Assembly (NCBI RefSeq): GCF_001575205.1
Contig: NZ_LSRE01000048.1
Coordinates: 62,001-126,000 of the forward strand
From: Tsukamurella pseudospumae
GTDB taxonomy: Bacteria; Actinomycetota; Actinomycetes; Mycobacteriales; Mycobacteriaceae
Direction of reading: 5' to 3'
Length of the DNA: 64,000 bases
The first letter of the stretch is position 1, and every line of letters starts with the position of its first letter. Below are positions 17,678 to 27,818 of this stretch, piece after piece. A program made the translations under genes and the position numbers. Under the pieces are notes generated by a model, which saw nothing but the letters and a program-made list of their open reading frames with translations, was not told the origin of the DNA and ran no database searches.

Positions 17678-18916
17678 ATGACGATCTACCGGCAGTCCGA
17701 CCGCCTCCGCGACGTGCGCTACGACGTGCGGGGCCCGATCCTGACCGAGGCGATGCGCCTCGAGCGCGAGGGACACGACGTGCTCCGCCTCAACCTCGGC
17801 AACATGCGGCCCTTCGGCCTCGACGCGCGGCCGGAGATCGTCGACGCGGTGGCCGCCAATCTCGGCGCCGCGCAGGCGTACTCCGATTCGCGTGGCATCG
17901 CTCCGGCCCGCGAGGCGGTCGCCGAGCACTACCGGCGGTGCGGCATCGAGGCGGCCTCCGCGGAGCACGTCTTCCTCGGCAACGGCGTCAGCGAGCTCAT
18001 CACGCTCACGCTGCAGGCGTTCGTGAACCCCGGCGACGAGATCCTGGTGCCTGCACCCGACTACCCGACGTGGACGGGCGCCGTGAACCTCACCGGCGGC
18101 GTCCCCGTGCATTACGCGGCCGACGAGGCGAACGGCTGGAACCCGTCGATCGAGGACATCGAGTCCAAGGTGACGCCGCGGACCACCGCGCTGGTGATGA
18201 TCAACCCCAACAACCCGACCGGCGCCGTGTACAGCGAGGAGACGGTGCGCGGGATGGCCGATGTCGCGCGGCGGCACGGCCTCGTCCTGCTCAGCGACGA
18301 GATCTACGAGGAACTGGTCTTCGGGGGCGCCCGGCATCATCACGCGGCCCGCGCGGCCGGCGACGACGTGCTGTGCCTGACCTTCGGCGGGCTGTCGAAG
18401 GCGTACCGGGTGTGCGGCTACCGTGCCGGCTGGGTCATGGCGACGGGCGCACTCTCCCAGGCCGCCGACCTGCTGGAGGGCATCACACTGCTGTCCAACA
18501 TGCGGGTCTGCCCGAACGTGGCGGGCCAGTACGCGATCCCGCTCGCGCTGGAGGCCGGGCGACCCGGTTCTCCCCTGTCCGGCGACATCGTGGATCCGGG
18601 CGGCGTGCTGGCGCGGCAGCTCGCGGTCACGGCCGACGCGCTCAACGCCATCCCCGGTGTCAGCTGCGTTCCGCCGCGCGGCGCGCTGTACTGCTTCCCG
18701 CGGCTGGATCGCGAGATGTTCGGCATCGACGACGACGAGGAGTTCGTCCTCGACCTCCTGCGCACCGAGCACATCCTCGTGACGCACGGGACCGGATTCA
18801 ATTGGCCCGAGCCCGACCACTTCCGGATCGTCTGCCTGCCCGAGGTATCGATCCTCGAGCGCGCCGTCTCCTCGATCGGCGACTACCTCGATCGCCGGCG
18901 GCGCATGGCCGCGTGA
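17678..18916 (+). CDS. pyridoxal-phosphate aminotransferase (alanine-synthesising type)
   Basis: A 412-residue fold-type I aminotransferase of the AlaA-like group. GNGVSELI, PDYPTWTGAV, NPNNPTGAVYS, LSDEIYEELVF and FGGLSKAYRVCGYRAGW with PLP-binding Lys241 follow the usual order; the C-terminal substrate Arg is in HFRIVCLP. Glutamate-pyruvate transamination is the likely reaction. The ATG at 17678 begins the family-typical N-terminus; the longer open frame upstream runs through the mocR-like gene on the other strand and is not real. Regulation by the divergent MocR protein is likely. Confidence 0.88.
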   Translation: MTIYRQSDRLRDVRYDVRGPILTEAMRLEREGHDVLRLNLGNMRPFGLDARPEIVDAVAANLGAAQAYSDSRGIAPAREAVAEHYRRCGIEAASAEHVFLGNGVSELITLTLQAFVNPGDEILVPAPDYPTWTGAVNLTGGVPVHYAADEANGWNPSIEDIESKVTPRTTALVMINPNNPTGAVYSEETVRGMADVARRHGLVLLSDEIYEELVFGGARHHHAARAAGDDVLCLTFGGLSKAYRVCGYRAGWVMATGALSQAADLLEGITLLSNMRVCPNVAGQYAIPLALEAGRPGSPLSGDIVDPGGVLARQLAVTADALNAIPGVSCVPPRGALYCFPRLDREMFGIDDDEEFVLDLLRTEHILVTHGTGFNWPEPDHFRIVCLPEVSILERAVSSIGDYLDRRRRMAA

Positions 18917-18943
18917 CGACTACCCGGTGCGCTCGCGGCGCGA

Positions 18944-19804
18944 CTACCCCCGTGGCTGCGGTTGGCACTTCGGGCAGAAGTGCGAGCCCCGGTTCATGAA
19001 GGACTCGCGCCGCATGATCGTCCCGCATCGTCGGCAAGGATCACCGTCGCGCCCGTAGGCGTCGAGGCTGCGCGAGAAGTAGCCGGACTGGCCGTTGACG
19101 TTCACGTACAGCGAGTCGAAACTGGTGCCACCCTGGTCCAGGGCGGATCGCATCACGTCGGTGGCATCGTCGATCAGCCGGCCGAGGGCGGGCTTCGTCA
19201 GCGCCGACGCGCGCCGCCGGCCGTGGATGCCGGAGCGCCACAGCGCCTCGTCGGCGTAGATGTTGCCCACGCCGGAGATCACGGTCTGATCCAGCAGGAT
19301 CCGCTTGATCTCGGTGTCCTTGGCCTTCATCCGCCGCACCACGGCATCCCGGTCAAACAGCGGATCCAGCGGATCGCGCGCGATGTGCGCCACCGATTCC
19401 GGGACGAGCGTGCCGGCGACCTCCACGAGCGGGTCCACCGCCCAGCCGCCGAAGGTGCGCTGATCGACGAAGCGGAGCACGGCATCGTCGGACAACCCGG
19501 CCCGGATGCGCAGGTGGCGGTCGTCGCCCGGGCCCACCAGCATCTGCCCGCTCATCCCCAGGTGCACCACGATCGCGGCATCCGCCGATTCACCGCGGCG
19601 CGTCAGGGGCAGCCACAGGAACTTCCCGCGCCGCTGCGCGGATTCGACGGTGGCGCCGGTGATCTGGCCGATCATGTCGGCCTCGCCCGCGGCGTGCCGA
19701 CGCGCGGCCCGCGGGTGCAGGACCTCCACGGAGGTGACCCCGCGCCCCACCAGGTGATCGACGAAGCCGCGGCGGACGACCTCGACCTCGGGGAGCTCGG
19801 GCAT
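18944..19804 (-). CDS. mutM: formamidopyrimidine-DNA glycosylase (Fpg/MutM)
   Basis: A 286-residue Fpg. The start PELPEVE supplies the catalytic Pro2/Glu3, GKFLW the conserved Lys, and the C-terminal zinc finger is C-x2-C-x16-C-x2-C (CRRCG...FCPKCQ). It removes oxidised purines such as 8-oxoguanine and nicks the strand. The start codon overlaps the rnc stop by one base (TGATG), so the pair is translationally coupled. The order DUF177-rnc-mutM is standard in this order. Confidence 0.97.
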   Translation of the reverse strand: MPELPEVEVVRRGFVDHLVGRGVTSVEVLHPRAARRHAAGEADMIGQITGATVESAQRRGKFLWLPLTRRGESADAAIVVHLGMSGQMLVGPGDDRHLRIRAGLSDDAVLRFVDQRTFGGWAVDPLVEVAGTLVPESVAHIARDPLDPLFDRDAVVRRMKAKDTEIKRILLDQTVISGVGNIYADEALWRSGIHGRRRASALTKPALGRLIDDATDVMRSALDQGGTSFDSLYVNVNGQSGYFSRSLDAYGRDGDPCRRCGTIMRRESFMNRGSHFCPKCQPQPRG

Positions 19805-20583
19805 CAGGCCGACTCGGGTGCGGGCTCCGCAGCGACCGTGTCGGCTTCCGCAGCCGACGAGTCGGTGTCGTTCTCGTCCAAGGACTTCCACGCCGCTGCG
19901 GCGGCGCGCTGCTCGGCTTCCTTCTTGGTGCGACCCACGCCCTCGCCGAGGTCGTGCTCATCGACCACCGCGACGGCGGTGAACTCCTTGTCGTGGTCGG
20001 GCCCCGTCGAACTGACCCGGTACGCGGGCGCACCCAGGTCCCGCTCGGCGGTGAGCTCCTGCAGCGAGGTCTTCCAGTCCAGGCCGGCGCCCATCGACGA
20101 CGACGCCGTCAGCAGCGGCAAGAACAGGCGCAGGACCACCTCGCGCGCAACGTCGATGCCGTGCTCGATGTGCACGGCGCCCAGCAGGGCCTCCGTGCCG
20201 TCGGCGAGGATCGAATCCTTGTCGCGGCCGCCCGTGAGCTCCTCACCACGGCCGAGGAACAGGTGCGCGCCGAGGCCGCCCTCCCCCAGCCCGCGGGCCA
20301 CGCGCGCCAGGGCGTGCATGTTGACGACGCTGGCGCGGATCTTCGCGAGCTCACCCTCGGGCTTGTCGGGATGAGTCACGTAGAGCCACTCGGTCACCGA
20401 GATCCCCAGCACGCTGTCGCCCAGGAACTCCAGCCGCTCGTTGGTGGGCAGGCCGCCCGCCTCGTAGGCGTAGGACCGGTGCGTGAGGGCGAGCGTGAGC
20501 AGCTCGTCTTCGAGACCGACGCCCAGTGCTTCCAGCAGCGGGGCGCGGTCCGTGGCGGGCGGCGCGGGAAGGCGCTTGCTCAC
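19804..20583 (-). CDS. rnc: ribonuclease III
   Basis: A 259-residue RNase III. The catalytic signature [13 protein letters not shown] is near residue 48, the second acidic site is [10 protein letters not shown], and a C-terminal double-stranded-RNA-binding domain ([20 protein letters not shown]...[12 protein letters not shown]) is complete, followed by an acidic tail. The GTG at 20583 overlaps the DUF177 stop by 4 bp (GTGA); the longer frame through DUF177 is not real. Confidence 0.97.
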   Translation of the reverse strand: MSKRLPAPPATDRAPLLEALGVGLEDELLTLALTHRSYAYEAGGLPTNERLEFLGDSVLGISVTEWLYVTHPDKPEGELAKIRASVVNMHALARVARGLGEGGLGAHLFLGRGEELTGGRDKDSILADGTEALLGAVHIEHGIDVAREVVLRLFLPLLTASSSMGAGLDWKTSLQELTAERDLGAPAYRVSSTGPDHDKEFTAVAVVDEHDLGEGVGRTKKEAEQRAAAAAWKSLDENDTDSSAAEADTVAAEPAPESA

Positions 20584-21164
20584 TTGTCGTCGGCCTCGCC
20601 CTCGGCGGCCGAGGAGAACTGCGCCAACTTCGCCCAGCGGGGATCGAGCTGCTCGTGGGCGTGGTCTGCGGGGAGATCCGCCAGCCGCTCGCCGCACACC
20701 TGGCACAGGCCCCGGCAGTCCGGCGAGCAGGTGGGATCGAGGTTCAGTTCCATCCCGACGGCGTCGATGATGGCCTGCTCGAGGTCGATCAGATCGTCGT
20801 CGATGCGGTACATCTCGTCGTCGTCCGTGGTCTTCGCCGTCTCGCTGTCCGGGTAGGCGTACAACTCGGTGAGGAACAGGTTGAGGGCGCCGGACACCTC
20901 GCCCAGGCAGCGCGCGCACTGCCCGGTCGTGTCGGCGCTCACGGTGCCGGTCACGAGGACCCCCTCGGACACGGCCTGGACCTGAAGGTCCAGGTCGATC
21001 TCCTCGCCGGCCTCGATGCCGATCAGGTCGACACCGATCCGTTCGGGAGCGGCCACGGTGCGGTGCATCTGCGCAGAGGTGCCCGGACGACGACCGAAGG
21101 CTCGGACGTCGAGGACGTACGGCTTGCCGGCCGGCTGGCGCACGGCGGCACTGGTTTCGTTCAC
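20580..21164 (-). CDS. DUF177 (YceD-like) metal-binding protein
   Basis: A 194-residue YceD/DUF177 protein with Cys pairs CARCLGEV and [13 protein letters not shown] that suggest a zinc site. In most bacteria this gene precedes rpmF and is linked to 23S rRNA accumulation; here rpmF does not follow and rnc overlaps by 4 bp instead. The role in ribosome biogenesis is a family-level inference. GTG start; 50 bp after sepIVA. Confidence 0.88.
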   Translation of the reverse strand: MNETSAAVRQPAGKPYVLDVRAFGRRPGTSAQMHRTVAAPERIGVDLIGIEAGEEIDLDLQVQAVSEGVLVTGTVSADTTGQCARCLGEVSGALNLFLTELYAYPDSETAKTTDDDEMYRIDDDLIDLEQAIIDAVGMELNLDPTCSPDCRGLCQVCGERLADLPADHAHEQLDPRWAKLAQFSSAAEGEADDK

Positions 21165-21213
21165 AACAAACCTCGGAAAGTGTCGGGGGTCGAGCCAAAC
21201 ACCCGATTGTACG

Positions 21214-22014
21214 TCAAGAAGCCCGGTGCGTATCCGCGCGCGACTCCGCGAACTCCTCGAGGTAGCCGTCGGCGGCGCCGTGGTCGCTGTAGTCGTGCAC
21301 GCCGGCGGCGGTGCGCAACTGCTGACGGCCGCGGTTCACCGAACGCATGGTGGCCCCGAGAACCTCCTCGAACTGTGCGAGCTTGGTGTCGACGTACACG
21401 TCGCACTCGCCGCGGAGGCGGTCGGATTCCGCGTGGGCCGCGTCGATGATCCGGTCCGACTCACCCTTGGCTGCCGCCACGACCTCGGTCTCCGAGACCA
21501 GGCGCTCCTGCTCGGCGATGCCCTCGGACACCGAGCGCTGGTACGCGGCGTTACCGTCGGCCACGACCCGCTCCGCCTCGGACCGCGCGCGGCCGGTGAC
21601 GGCCTCGTACTCGCGCTGGGCGCCCCGTCGGACCCGCTCGTCCTCGGCGCGGGCCTCGGCGACCAGCCCCGTGGCGTGCTGGTGGGCCTCGGCCACCATG
21701 CGGTCGGCCTGGGCCTTCGCGTCGGCCAGCAGGCGGTCCGCCTCGGCGCGCGAGCGGCTCAGCGTGGCGTCCGCCTCCGAGTTCGCCTGTGTCACGGTGG
21801 TGTCGTAGTGGGTGCGCGCCTCGCTGATCAGGCGATCCTTCTGGTCGAGCACGTCCTGCGCGTCGTCCAGATCGGCCGGGAACGCGTCACGGATGTCGTC
21901 GAGGAGCTCGAGCACATCCCCGCGGGGCACGAGGCATCCGGCGGTCATGGGGACGCTGCGCGCCTCCTCCAGGATGGCGCCCAGCTCGTCCAGTGCTTCG
22001 AATACGCGGTACAT
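21214..22014 (-). CDS. sepIVA: DivIVA-like septum protein SepIVA
   Basis: A 266-residue protein with a short N-terminal hydrophobic segment (MYRVFEALDELGAILEEAR) and a long Ala/Glu/Arg coiled coil (about residues 55-230). It matches SepIVA of mycobacteria, an essential DivIVA-family protein that regulates septation and peptidoglycan synthesis and is modified by arginine methylation. Its place between coaD and DUF177 is the conserved one, which supports the name. Confidence 0.88.
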   Translation of the reverse strand: MYRVFEALDELGAILEEARSVPMTAGCLVPRGDVLELLDDIRDAFPADLDDAQDVLDQKDRLISEARTHYDTTVTQANSEADATLSRSRAEADRLLADAKAQADRMVAEAHQHATGLVAEARAEDERVRRGAQREYEAVTGRARSEAERVVADGNAAYQRSVSEGIAEQERLVSETEVVAAAKGESDRIIDAAHAESDRLRGECDVYVDTKLAQFEEVLGATMRSVNRGRQQLRTAAGVHDYSDHGAADGYLEEFAESRADTHRAS

Positions 22015-22103
22015 ACACCCATTGTGACGGGTGGGACCGATGTTTCGCCGTAACGCCGCCGCCGCGTGTCGAGCGGGTCGTCGATTCGGCGGATTCCTCC
22101 CCT

Positions 22104-22125
22104 ACGAGGCCCGATCCGGCCTCGT
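22104..22125 (-). terminator. candidate terminator after coaD
   Basis: A perfect 8-bp stem (ACGAGGCC/GGCCTCGT) with a 6-nt loop lies 21 bp past the coaD stop. There is no U-run, as is often the case in actinobacteria, so confidence is moderate. Confidence 0.4.
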
Positions 22126-22145
22126 GATCCAGGAATCGACCGATT

Positions 22146-22619
22146 TCACGACAACTTGGCCGCCAACGCGGTCTGCACGTTGGGCGGGATCAGCTCGGAG
22201 ACATCGCCACCCAGCTTCGCGACCTCCTTGACCAGCGAACTCGAGACGTAGGAATACCGCGGGGCCGTGGTCAGGAACGCGGTCTCGACGCCGGTCAGGT
22301 GCATGTTCATCCCGGCCATCGGCAGCTCGTAGTCGAAGTCGGTGGAGTTGCGCAGCCCCTTGAGAATGCACGCCACGCCGTTGTCCCGCGCGTAGTCCAC
22401 GAGCAGCCCCGTCCACCGGTCGACGGTGACTCCGGGCAGGTCCGCGACATTCTCCTCGATCAGCGCGATCCGCTCGTCGATGGAGAACATGCCCTGCTTG
22501 TTGGGGTTCACCACGACGGTGATCACGAGCTCGTCGAAGATCCGTGCGGCGCGGCGGAAGATGTCGAGGTGGCCGTTGGTCATGGGGTCAAAGGACCCGG
22601 GGCAGCACGCCTTGCTCAT
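22146..22619 (-). CDS. coaD: phosphopantetheine adenylyltransferase
   Basis: A 157-residue CoaD, the usual length. PGSFDPMTNGHLDIFRRA contains the (T/H)xGH nucleotidyl-transferase motif, and YSYVSSSLVKEVA the C-terminal S-S-x-x-(V/I)-(K/R)-E motif. It makes dephospho-CoA from 4'-phosphopantetheine and ATP. The start overlaps the rsmD stop by 4 bp, as in most actinobacteria. Confidence 0.97.
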   Translation of the reverse strand: MSKACCPGSFDPMTNGHLDIFRRAARIFDELVITVVVNPNKQGMFSIDERIALIEENVADLPGVTVDRWTGLLVDYARDNGVACILKGLRNSTDFDYELPMAGMNMHLTGVETAFLTTAPRYSYVSSSLVKEVAKLGGDVSELIPPNVQTALAAKLS

Positions 22620-23176
22620 ACCCGGTCATCCTGCCAGACGGCGATCTCCACGCGGGTCTCTCCGTAGTCCCGGGACATGTCGAGCTCGAATCCCTCCGGC
22701 CACGTCGCCGCCGGCGTCCGGGCCGAGCGCTCCACCACCACGTGCGCGCCGGCCGCGAGCCAACCGCCGGACAGCGCGGCGAGGTCACCGTCGACGGCCT
22801 CCGCCGGCACGTCGTACGGCGGGTCCAGCAGGACCAGGTCGAAGGGCTCGGCCGGGAGGTCCAGGAACGCCCGCACGGCCCGACGGTGCGCCACCGCCCC
22901 GTCGAGCCCGACGGTGCGCGCGTTCTGGTTGATCACCATGACCGCCTTGGCATCCGAGTCCACGAGGACAGCGCGGGCGGCGCCGCGCGACAGCGCCTCG
23001 AAGCCCAGCGCGCCGGAGCCCGCGTACAGGTCGAGGACGGCGAGCCCGTCGAAGTCCAGACGCGACTGCAGTGCACTGAACAGCGCCTCCCGCACGCGGT
23101 CCGAGGTCGGGCGGGTGCCGCGGGGCGGCACCGCGAGCCTGCGCCCGCGAGCCGCCCCCGCGATGATCCTGGTCAT
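22616..23176 (-). CDS. rsmD: 16S rRNA (guanine966-N2)-methyltransferase
   Basis: A 186-residue RsmD. The N-terminal RIIAGAARGRRL, the SAM-binding VLDLYAGSGALGFEALSRGA and the catalytic motif VLLDPPYD are clear. It methylates G966 of 16S rRNA. First gene of the rsmD-coaD pair, with TAGGCT 6 nt before its ATG. Confidence 0.96.
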   Translation of the reverse strand: MTRIIAGAARGRRLAVPPRGTRPTSDRVREALFSALQSRLDFDGLAVLDLYAGSGALGFEALSRGAARAVLVDSDAKAVMVINQNARTVGLDGAVAHRRAVRAFLDLPAEPFDLVLLDPPYDVPAEAVDGDLAALSGGWLAAGAHVVVERSARTPAATWPEGFELDMSRDYGETRVEIAVWQDDRV

Positions 23177-23182
23177 CGCACC

Positions 23183-23188
23183 AGCCTA
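23183..23188 (-). promoter_or_regulatory. -10 element (TAGGCT) of rsmD-coaD
   Basis: TAGGCT on the minus strand, 6 nt before the rsmD ATG. Confidence 0.5.
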
Positions 23189-23197
23189 ACGGCGGCG

Positions 23198-24613
23198 TCA
23201 GCTCGCCTTGGCGAGCCTCGCCTCCTCGATCTGCGCGAGCCGAGTCGCGTCGGTGTCGGGCCCCGGCACCTCGGTGCCGCGCAGGGAGCAGCCGTTCGTC
23301 TCCTGGAGGAACGGCAGGGCGATCAGGCCGATCACGCAGGCGCCCATCATGTACCAGGCGGGGAACATCGACTGCCCGGTCCCGTCGACCACAGCCTCGT
23401 TCACCAGCGGCGCTGTACCGCCGAAGGCCGCGGTGGCCACGTTGTAGGCGATGGCGAAGCCTGCGAAGCGAACCGGTGTGGGGAACATCGCGGGGAAGGT
23501 CGCTGTGATCGTGGCGAGCTGCGGGATGTACAGAACACCGAGCACGACCAGCGCCAGCATCGCCCACACGACGCCCTGCTTCATCAGCTCGAACATCGGC
23601 CAAGCCAAGAGGAGCAGACCTATCAGCGACAGCCACCACATCGGCTTCCGTCCGGTGCGATCGGACAACGCGCCGAAGAACGGAATGAGTGCCGCCATGA
23701 TCACCTGTGCCACCAGCAGGATCTTCGACCCGGACTCGGGGTCCATTCCGATAGCGCTGCGCAGGTACGTAGGCATGTAGGCGATCAGCGTGTAGTTCGA
23801 CACGTTGAGCGCGATCACCAGGCCGAACAGGATCAGGATCGGGCGCCACTGCTGCGTCAGCAACTGCTTGATGCCGGCGAGCACCGAGTCCTGGTTCTCG
23901 TTCTGCTCCTTGACCTCTTCGAAAACGGGGCTGTCGTGGATCTGGTTCCTCAGGTACCAGCCGATCAGGCCCATCGGCAGCGCGAACAGGAACGGGATAC
24001 GCCAGCCGAACGACTGCATCTGGTCGTCGGACAGCAGCACCTGCAGGAGCAGCACAATCGCGGTACCGCCGGCGAAGCCGCACATGGTGCCGAACTCGAG
24101 GAAGCTTCCGTACTTACCGCGATGCCGGTCCGGCGAGTATTCGGCCATGAAGGTCGCGGCGCCGCCGTACTCGCCGCCGGTCGAGAACCCCTGCACCACA
24201 CGCAGCAGGATCAGCAGAATCGGCGCGAGCCAGCCGACCGAGGAGAAGGTCGGAAGGAAGCCGATCAGCGCGGTCGAACCCGCCATCAGCAGGATGGTCG
24301 TGGCGAGAACCGCCTTGCGACCGATCTTGTCGCCCAACGGACCCCAGACGAACCCGCCCAGCGGCCGAAGCACGAACGAGATGGCGAAGCCGAGAAGTGT
24401 TCCGAAGTTGCCCGAGTCCTCGGGGAACAGCGCGTTCGCGAGGTAGACCGCCGTCGAGGCGTACACACCGTAGTCGAACCACTCAGTGAAATTGCCCATC
24501 GCGGAAGCGCCGATGGCCTTGTGAAGCGTCTTCTTGCGCTGTTGCTCGGTCTCCTGAAGTCCGGTCACGGACAACGGAGATTCCACGGAAGGCGATGTTG
24601 AATTATCAGGCAT
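23198..24613 (-). CDS. MHS-family MFS transporter (ProP-like)
   Basis: A 471-residue transporter of the metabolite:H+ symporter family with 12 predicted helices. GNFTEWFDYGVYAS in helix 1, the loop 2-3 motif GDKIGRKAVL, VQGFSTGGEYGGAATFMAEYSP and SDRTGRKPMWW in loop 8-9 match ProP-type osmoprotectant carriers. A compatible-solute role (proline, betaine, ectoine) is plausible and would complement the ectABC genes 5 kb away, but substrate cannot be read from sequence. Confidence 0.8.
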   Translation of the reverse strand: MPDNSTSPSVESPLSVTGLQETEQQRKKTLHKAIGASAMGNFTEWFDYGVYASTAVYLANALFPEDSGNFGTLLGFAISFVLRPLGGFVWGPLGDKIGRKAVLATTILLMAGSTALIGFLPTFSSVGWLAPILLILLRVVQGFSTGGEYGGAATFMAEYSPDRHRGKYGSFLEFGTMCGFAGGTAIVLLLQVLLSDDQMQSFGWRIPFLFALPMGLIGWYLRNQIHDSPVFEEVKEQNENQDSVLAGIKQLLTQQWRPILILFGLVIALNVSNYTLIAYMPTYLRSAIGMDPESGSKILLVAQVIMAALIPFFGALSDRTGRKPMWWLSLIGLLLLAWPMFELMKQGVVWAMLALVVLGVLYIPQLATITATFPAMFPTPVRFAGFAIAYNVATAAFGGTAPLVNEAVVDGTGQSMFPAWYMMGACVIGLIALPFLQETNGCSLRGTEVPGPDTDATRLAQIEEARLAKAS

Positions 24614-24830
24614 GCAGATCAGCCCCTGGCGTTGGTCACCGTGCGGACCGGGCTTGCCTGTGGCTAGACACTGCTGGGCCCACCGGACGTGTGATTACCG
24701 CGCGTTCGACGTTAACAGAATCGAACGATCCATCCACCGCCACCGGTTCATCAGGTGGACACCGTCCGGCATCCCCGCTGGTAACCCTGCGTTCGCCGGG
24801 CGGGAACCCGATCCGGGCATCGTCCTGTCC

Positions 24831-26438
24831 ATGCCCCTCAGTGATTCCCCGTTCTCGCGTCGCACCGCCCTCCGCGCCGGTGCCGCCGGCGCGCTGCTCG
24901 TCCCCGCAGGCGCACTGCTGTCCGCCTGCGGTACGTCGTCCGACGGTGCCGCGGCCTCGTCGTCGGCCGGCTCGACCGGCCTGGTGCGCGGCCGCCCCAG
25001 CCTCACGCACGGCATCGCCTCGGGCGATCCGCGGACCGACGGTGCCCTCGTCTGGGCCCGTTCGGACACGCCCGCGCGGATGATCGTGGAGACCGCCTCG
25101 TCGGAGTCCTTCAGCGACCCGCGCCGCTTCGAGGGCCCGAAGCTGGACCCGTTGTCCGACGGTGCCGGGCGGTTCCGCATCACCGGTCTCGAACCGGGGC
25201 AGACGGTGCACTACCGCGTCACCCTCGAGGGCGAGAACGGCGCGCTGTCCGAGCCCCGCGCGGGCACGTTCCGCACGGCACCGGCGGCGGGGAACGTCAA
25301 GTTCCTGTGGTCCGGTGACGTGGTGGGCCAGGGCTGGGGTATCAATCGCGATGGCGGCATGGCGATCATGGGCGCGATGGCCGACGCTCGGCCGGACTTC
25401 TTCATCCACTCCGGGGATGCGATCTACGCCGACAACCCCGTGCCGGAGACCCAGAAGCAGAACGACGGCAACACCTACCGCAACGTCACCGCTGCGGCGA
25501 AGAACCAGGTCGCGCAGACCCTGGACGACTTCCGCGGCAACTTCGCCTACAACCTGCTCGACGAGCACTACCGCCGGTTCGCGGCGACCGTGCCGCAGCT
25601 GATCCAGTGGGACGACCACGAGGTGATCAACAACTGGTACCCGGGCGAGTCCCTTGCGGGGCAGAAGCGCAAGGGCTACACCGAGACCGACGTGAACAAG
25701 CTGGCGGAATACTCCTATCGGGCGTGGCGGGAGTGGCAGCCGGTGCAGCCGACCGACGCCGCCGACGGCCGCCTGTACCGCAAGATCTCCTACGGCCCGC
25801 TGCTCGACGTGTTCGTGCTGGACATGCGCAGCTACAAGGATCCGAACCCGAACAACTGGGCCACCACCGACGACGGCGGCATCCTGGGCGCCAAGCAGAC
25901 CCAGTGGCTGATCGACGGCCTGAGCGGCTCCACCGCCACGTGGAAGGTGGTCGCGAACGACCTGCCGCTGAGCATCGTCGTGCCGGACTCGCTGTCGGAC
26001 CCCAAGGACGGCCCGAAGTCGATGGAGGCGGTGGCACAGGGTGAGAACGGCACGCCGCTGGGGCGCGAGATCGCGTTCTCCCGCATCCTGTCCCGGACCA
26101 AGGACGTCAAGAACATCGTGTACCTCACCGCCGACGTGCACTACACCGCCGCGATCTCCTACCACCCGGACAAGGCCACGTACCAGGACTTCTCGCCGTT
26201 CTGGGAGTTCGTCTCGGGCCCGCTCAACGCAGGCGCGTTCCCGAAGAGCCCGCTGGATGGGACCTTCGGGGCGCAGTACGAGTTCGTGCACGCCCCGGAC
26301 ACGCCGAACACGTCCCCCGCCGAGGGCTTCCAGCACTTCGGCGAGGTGACGATCGACTCGGGCTCGCGGGCGCTCACGGTGAACCTGCGCGACGCGAAGG
26401 GCGCGAGCCTCTACGCGAAGGAACTCACGCCGGCGTAG
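24831..26438 (+). CDS. phoD: alkaline phosphatase PhoD, Tat-exported lipoprotein
   Basis: A 535-residue PhoD-type phosphodiesterase/phosphatase. The signal has twin arginines (SRRTAL, Arg10-Arg11) and a lipobox LLSAC (Cys33), so folded export by Tat and lipid anchoring are expected. The N-terminal fibronectin-like domain (about 50-150) precedes the metallophosphatase core with metal-binding blocks SGDVVGQG, HSGDAIYAD, QWDDHEVINNW and TADVHYTA. ATG 24831 is chosen because it starts the signal peptide. It shares a 14-bp tail overlap with the convergent flavin monooxygenase gene. The 217-bp region to the divergent transporter gene holds no other gene; I saw no clear Pho box. Confidence 0.92.
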   Translation: MPLSDSPFSRRTALRAGAAGALLVPAGALLSACGTSSDGAAASSSAGSTGLVRGRPSLTHGIASGDPRTDGALVWARSDTPARMIVETASSESFSDPRRFEGPKLDPLSDGAGRFRITGLEPGQTVHYRVTLEGENGALSEPRAGTFRTAPAAGNVKFLWSGDVVGQGWGINRDGGMAIMGAMADARPDFFIHSGDAIYADNPVPETQKQNDGNTYRNVTAAAKNQVAQTLDDFRGNFAYNLLDEHYRRFAATVPQLIQWDDHEVINNWYPGESLAGQKRKGYTETDVNKLAEYSYRAWREWQPVQPTDAADGRLYRKISYGPLLDVFVLDMRSYKDPNPNNWATTDDGGILGAKQTQWLIDGLSGSTATWKVVANDLPLSIVVPDSLSDPKDGPKSMEAVAQGENGTPLGREIAFSRILSRTKDVKNIVYLTADVHYTAAISYHPDKATYQDFSPFWEFVSGPLNAGAFPKSPLDGTFGAQYEFVHAPDTPNTSPAEGFQHFGEVTIDSGSRALTVNLRDAKGASLYAKELTPA

Positions 26439-27810
26439 GCGCGCCCACGTAGCGGTGCCGCCGGGCGGGGTGATCGGCGGGGAGCCGGTCGCCCTGTCCG
26501 AACAGCTTGTGGCGCAGCGTCCCGGGGGTGTACTCGGACGGGTACACGCCCCGTCGGCGCAGCTCCGGCACGATGAACTCGACGATGTCCTCGAAGGTAC
26601 CGGGAGTGATGGCGTAGGCCAGGTTGAAGCCGTCAACGTCGGTCTCCTCGCCCCACTCCTGCAGTTCGTCGGCGACGCGCTGCGCGGACCCCACGAGCAC
26701 CGGCCCCATGCCGCCGATCCGGCCCCACTTGCCGATGTCCTCTACCGTCCAGTCCTTACCGGACGGGTCGGCCTGCTGGAAGTTGGAAACGGCGGAGATG
26801 ATGGCGTTGGATTTCACGTCGCCCACCGGATCGCTCGGGTCGTAGGCGCCCAGGTCCACGCCCATCCACCCGGACATGAAGACCAGCGAGCCCTCGACGC
26901 TCGCGTAGCGGTGGTACTCCTCTAGTTTCGCCTGCGCCTTCGCCTCGGTCTCGTCGGTCACGATGGTCAGGAGGGTGTAGACCTTGGCGGAGTACGGGTC
27001 CCGGCCGTTGGCGACGAGGCCCTCGCGGACGGTCCGCACCACGTCCTTCAGGATCGCCTTGGTCGGCGCGGCCACGAAGATCGCCTCGGCGTTCTCCGTC
27101 GCGAACTTCAGGCCTCGTGGCGATGCGCCGGCCTGGTAGATCACGGGGCTGCGCTGCGGCGAGGGCTCGCCCACATGGATGCCCGGCACGTCGAAGTACT
27201 TGCCGTGGTGGCCGATCGGATGCACCTTCGACGGATCGGTGAACACGCCGCTCTCCCGGTCGCGGATCACCGCGTCGTCCTCCCAGGAGCCCTCCCATAG
27301 CTTGTAGAGGACCTCGAGGTACTCGTCGGCGTGGTCGTAGCGCTCGTCGTGCTGCAGCTGATCGAGCTGCCCCATGTTCTTCGCCGCCGACGGCAGGTAG
27401 CCGGTCACCACGTTCCAGCCGATCCGGCCGTTCGTCAGGTGGTCGAGCGTGGTCAGCCTGCGCGCGAACGGGAACGGGTGCTCGAAGCCGGTACCGGCGG
27501 TGATCCCGATACCCAGGTGCTCGGTGGCGCCGGCAATCGCCGACGCCAGCAGGATCGGGTCGGACACCGGCACCTGCGCCGCGTGCTTGATGGCGGCGTC
27601 GCCGTTGCCGTTGTACGCGTCGTAGATCCCCAGGACGTCGGCGATGAAGATGCCGTCGAAGGTGCCGCGCTCCAACAGCTTCGCGAGATCGGTCCAGTAG
27701 CTCAGTTCCTTGTAGCGGTGGGACTGGTCCTCCGGGTGGCGCCACAGCCCCGGGGACTGGTGGGCGACGCAGTTCATGTCGAAGGCGTTGAAGCGGATCT
27801 GGCGGGTCAT
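26425..27810 (-). CDS. LLM-class flavin-dependent monooxygenase (NtaA/SnaA/DszA type)
   Basis: A 461-residue bacterial-luciferase-like monooxygenase of the NtaA/SnaA/DszA/SoxA group. Markers are GTFDGIFIADVLG, HPFPFARRLTTLDHLTNGRIGWNVVTGYL and SPQRSPVIYQAGASPRGLKFA. Such enzymes use FMNH2 from a partner reductase to oxidise sulfur or nitrogen compounds (nitrilotriacetate, sulfones, alkanesulfonates). No flavin reductase or sulfonate transporter is nearby, so the substrate is open. Confidence 0.88.
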   Translation of the reverse strand: MTRQIRFNAFDMNCVAHQSPGLWRHPEDQSHRYKELSYWTDLAKLLERGTFDGIFIADVLGIYDAYNGNGDAAIKHAAQVPVSDPILLASAIAGATEHLGIGITAGTGFEHPFPFARRLTTLDHLTNGRIGWNVVTGYLPSAAKNMGQLDQLQHDERYDHADEYLEVLYKLWEGSWEDDAVIRDRESGVFTDPSKVHPIGHHGKYFDVPGIHVGEPSPQRSPVIYQAGASPRGLKFATENAEAIFVAAPTKAILKDVVRTVREGLVANGRDPYSAKVYTLLTIVTDETEAKAQAKLEEYHRYASVEGSLVFMSGWMGVDLGAYDPSDPVGDVKSNAIISAVSNFQQADPSGKDWTVEDIGKWGRIGGMGPVLVGSAQRVADELQEWGEETDVDGFNLAYAITPGTFEDIVEFIVPELRRRGVYPSEYTPGTLRHKLFGQGDRLPADHPARRHRYVGAPTPA

Positions 27811-27818
27811 GATGGGCG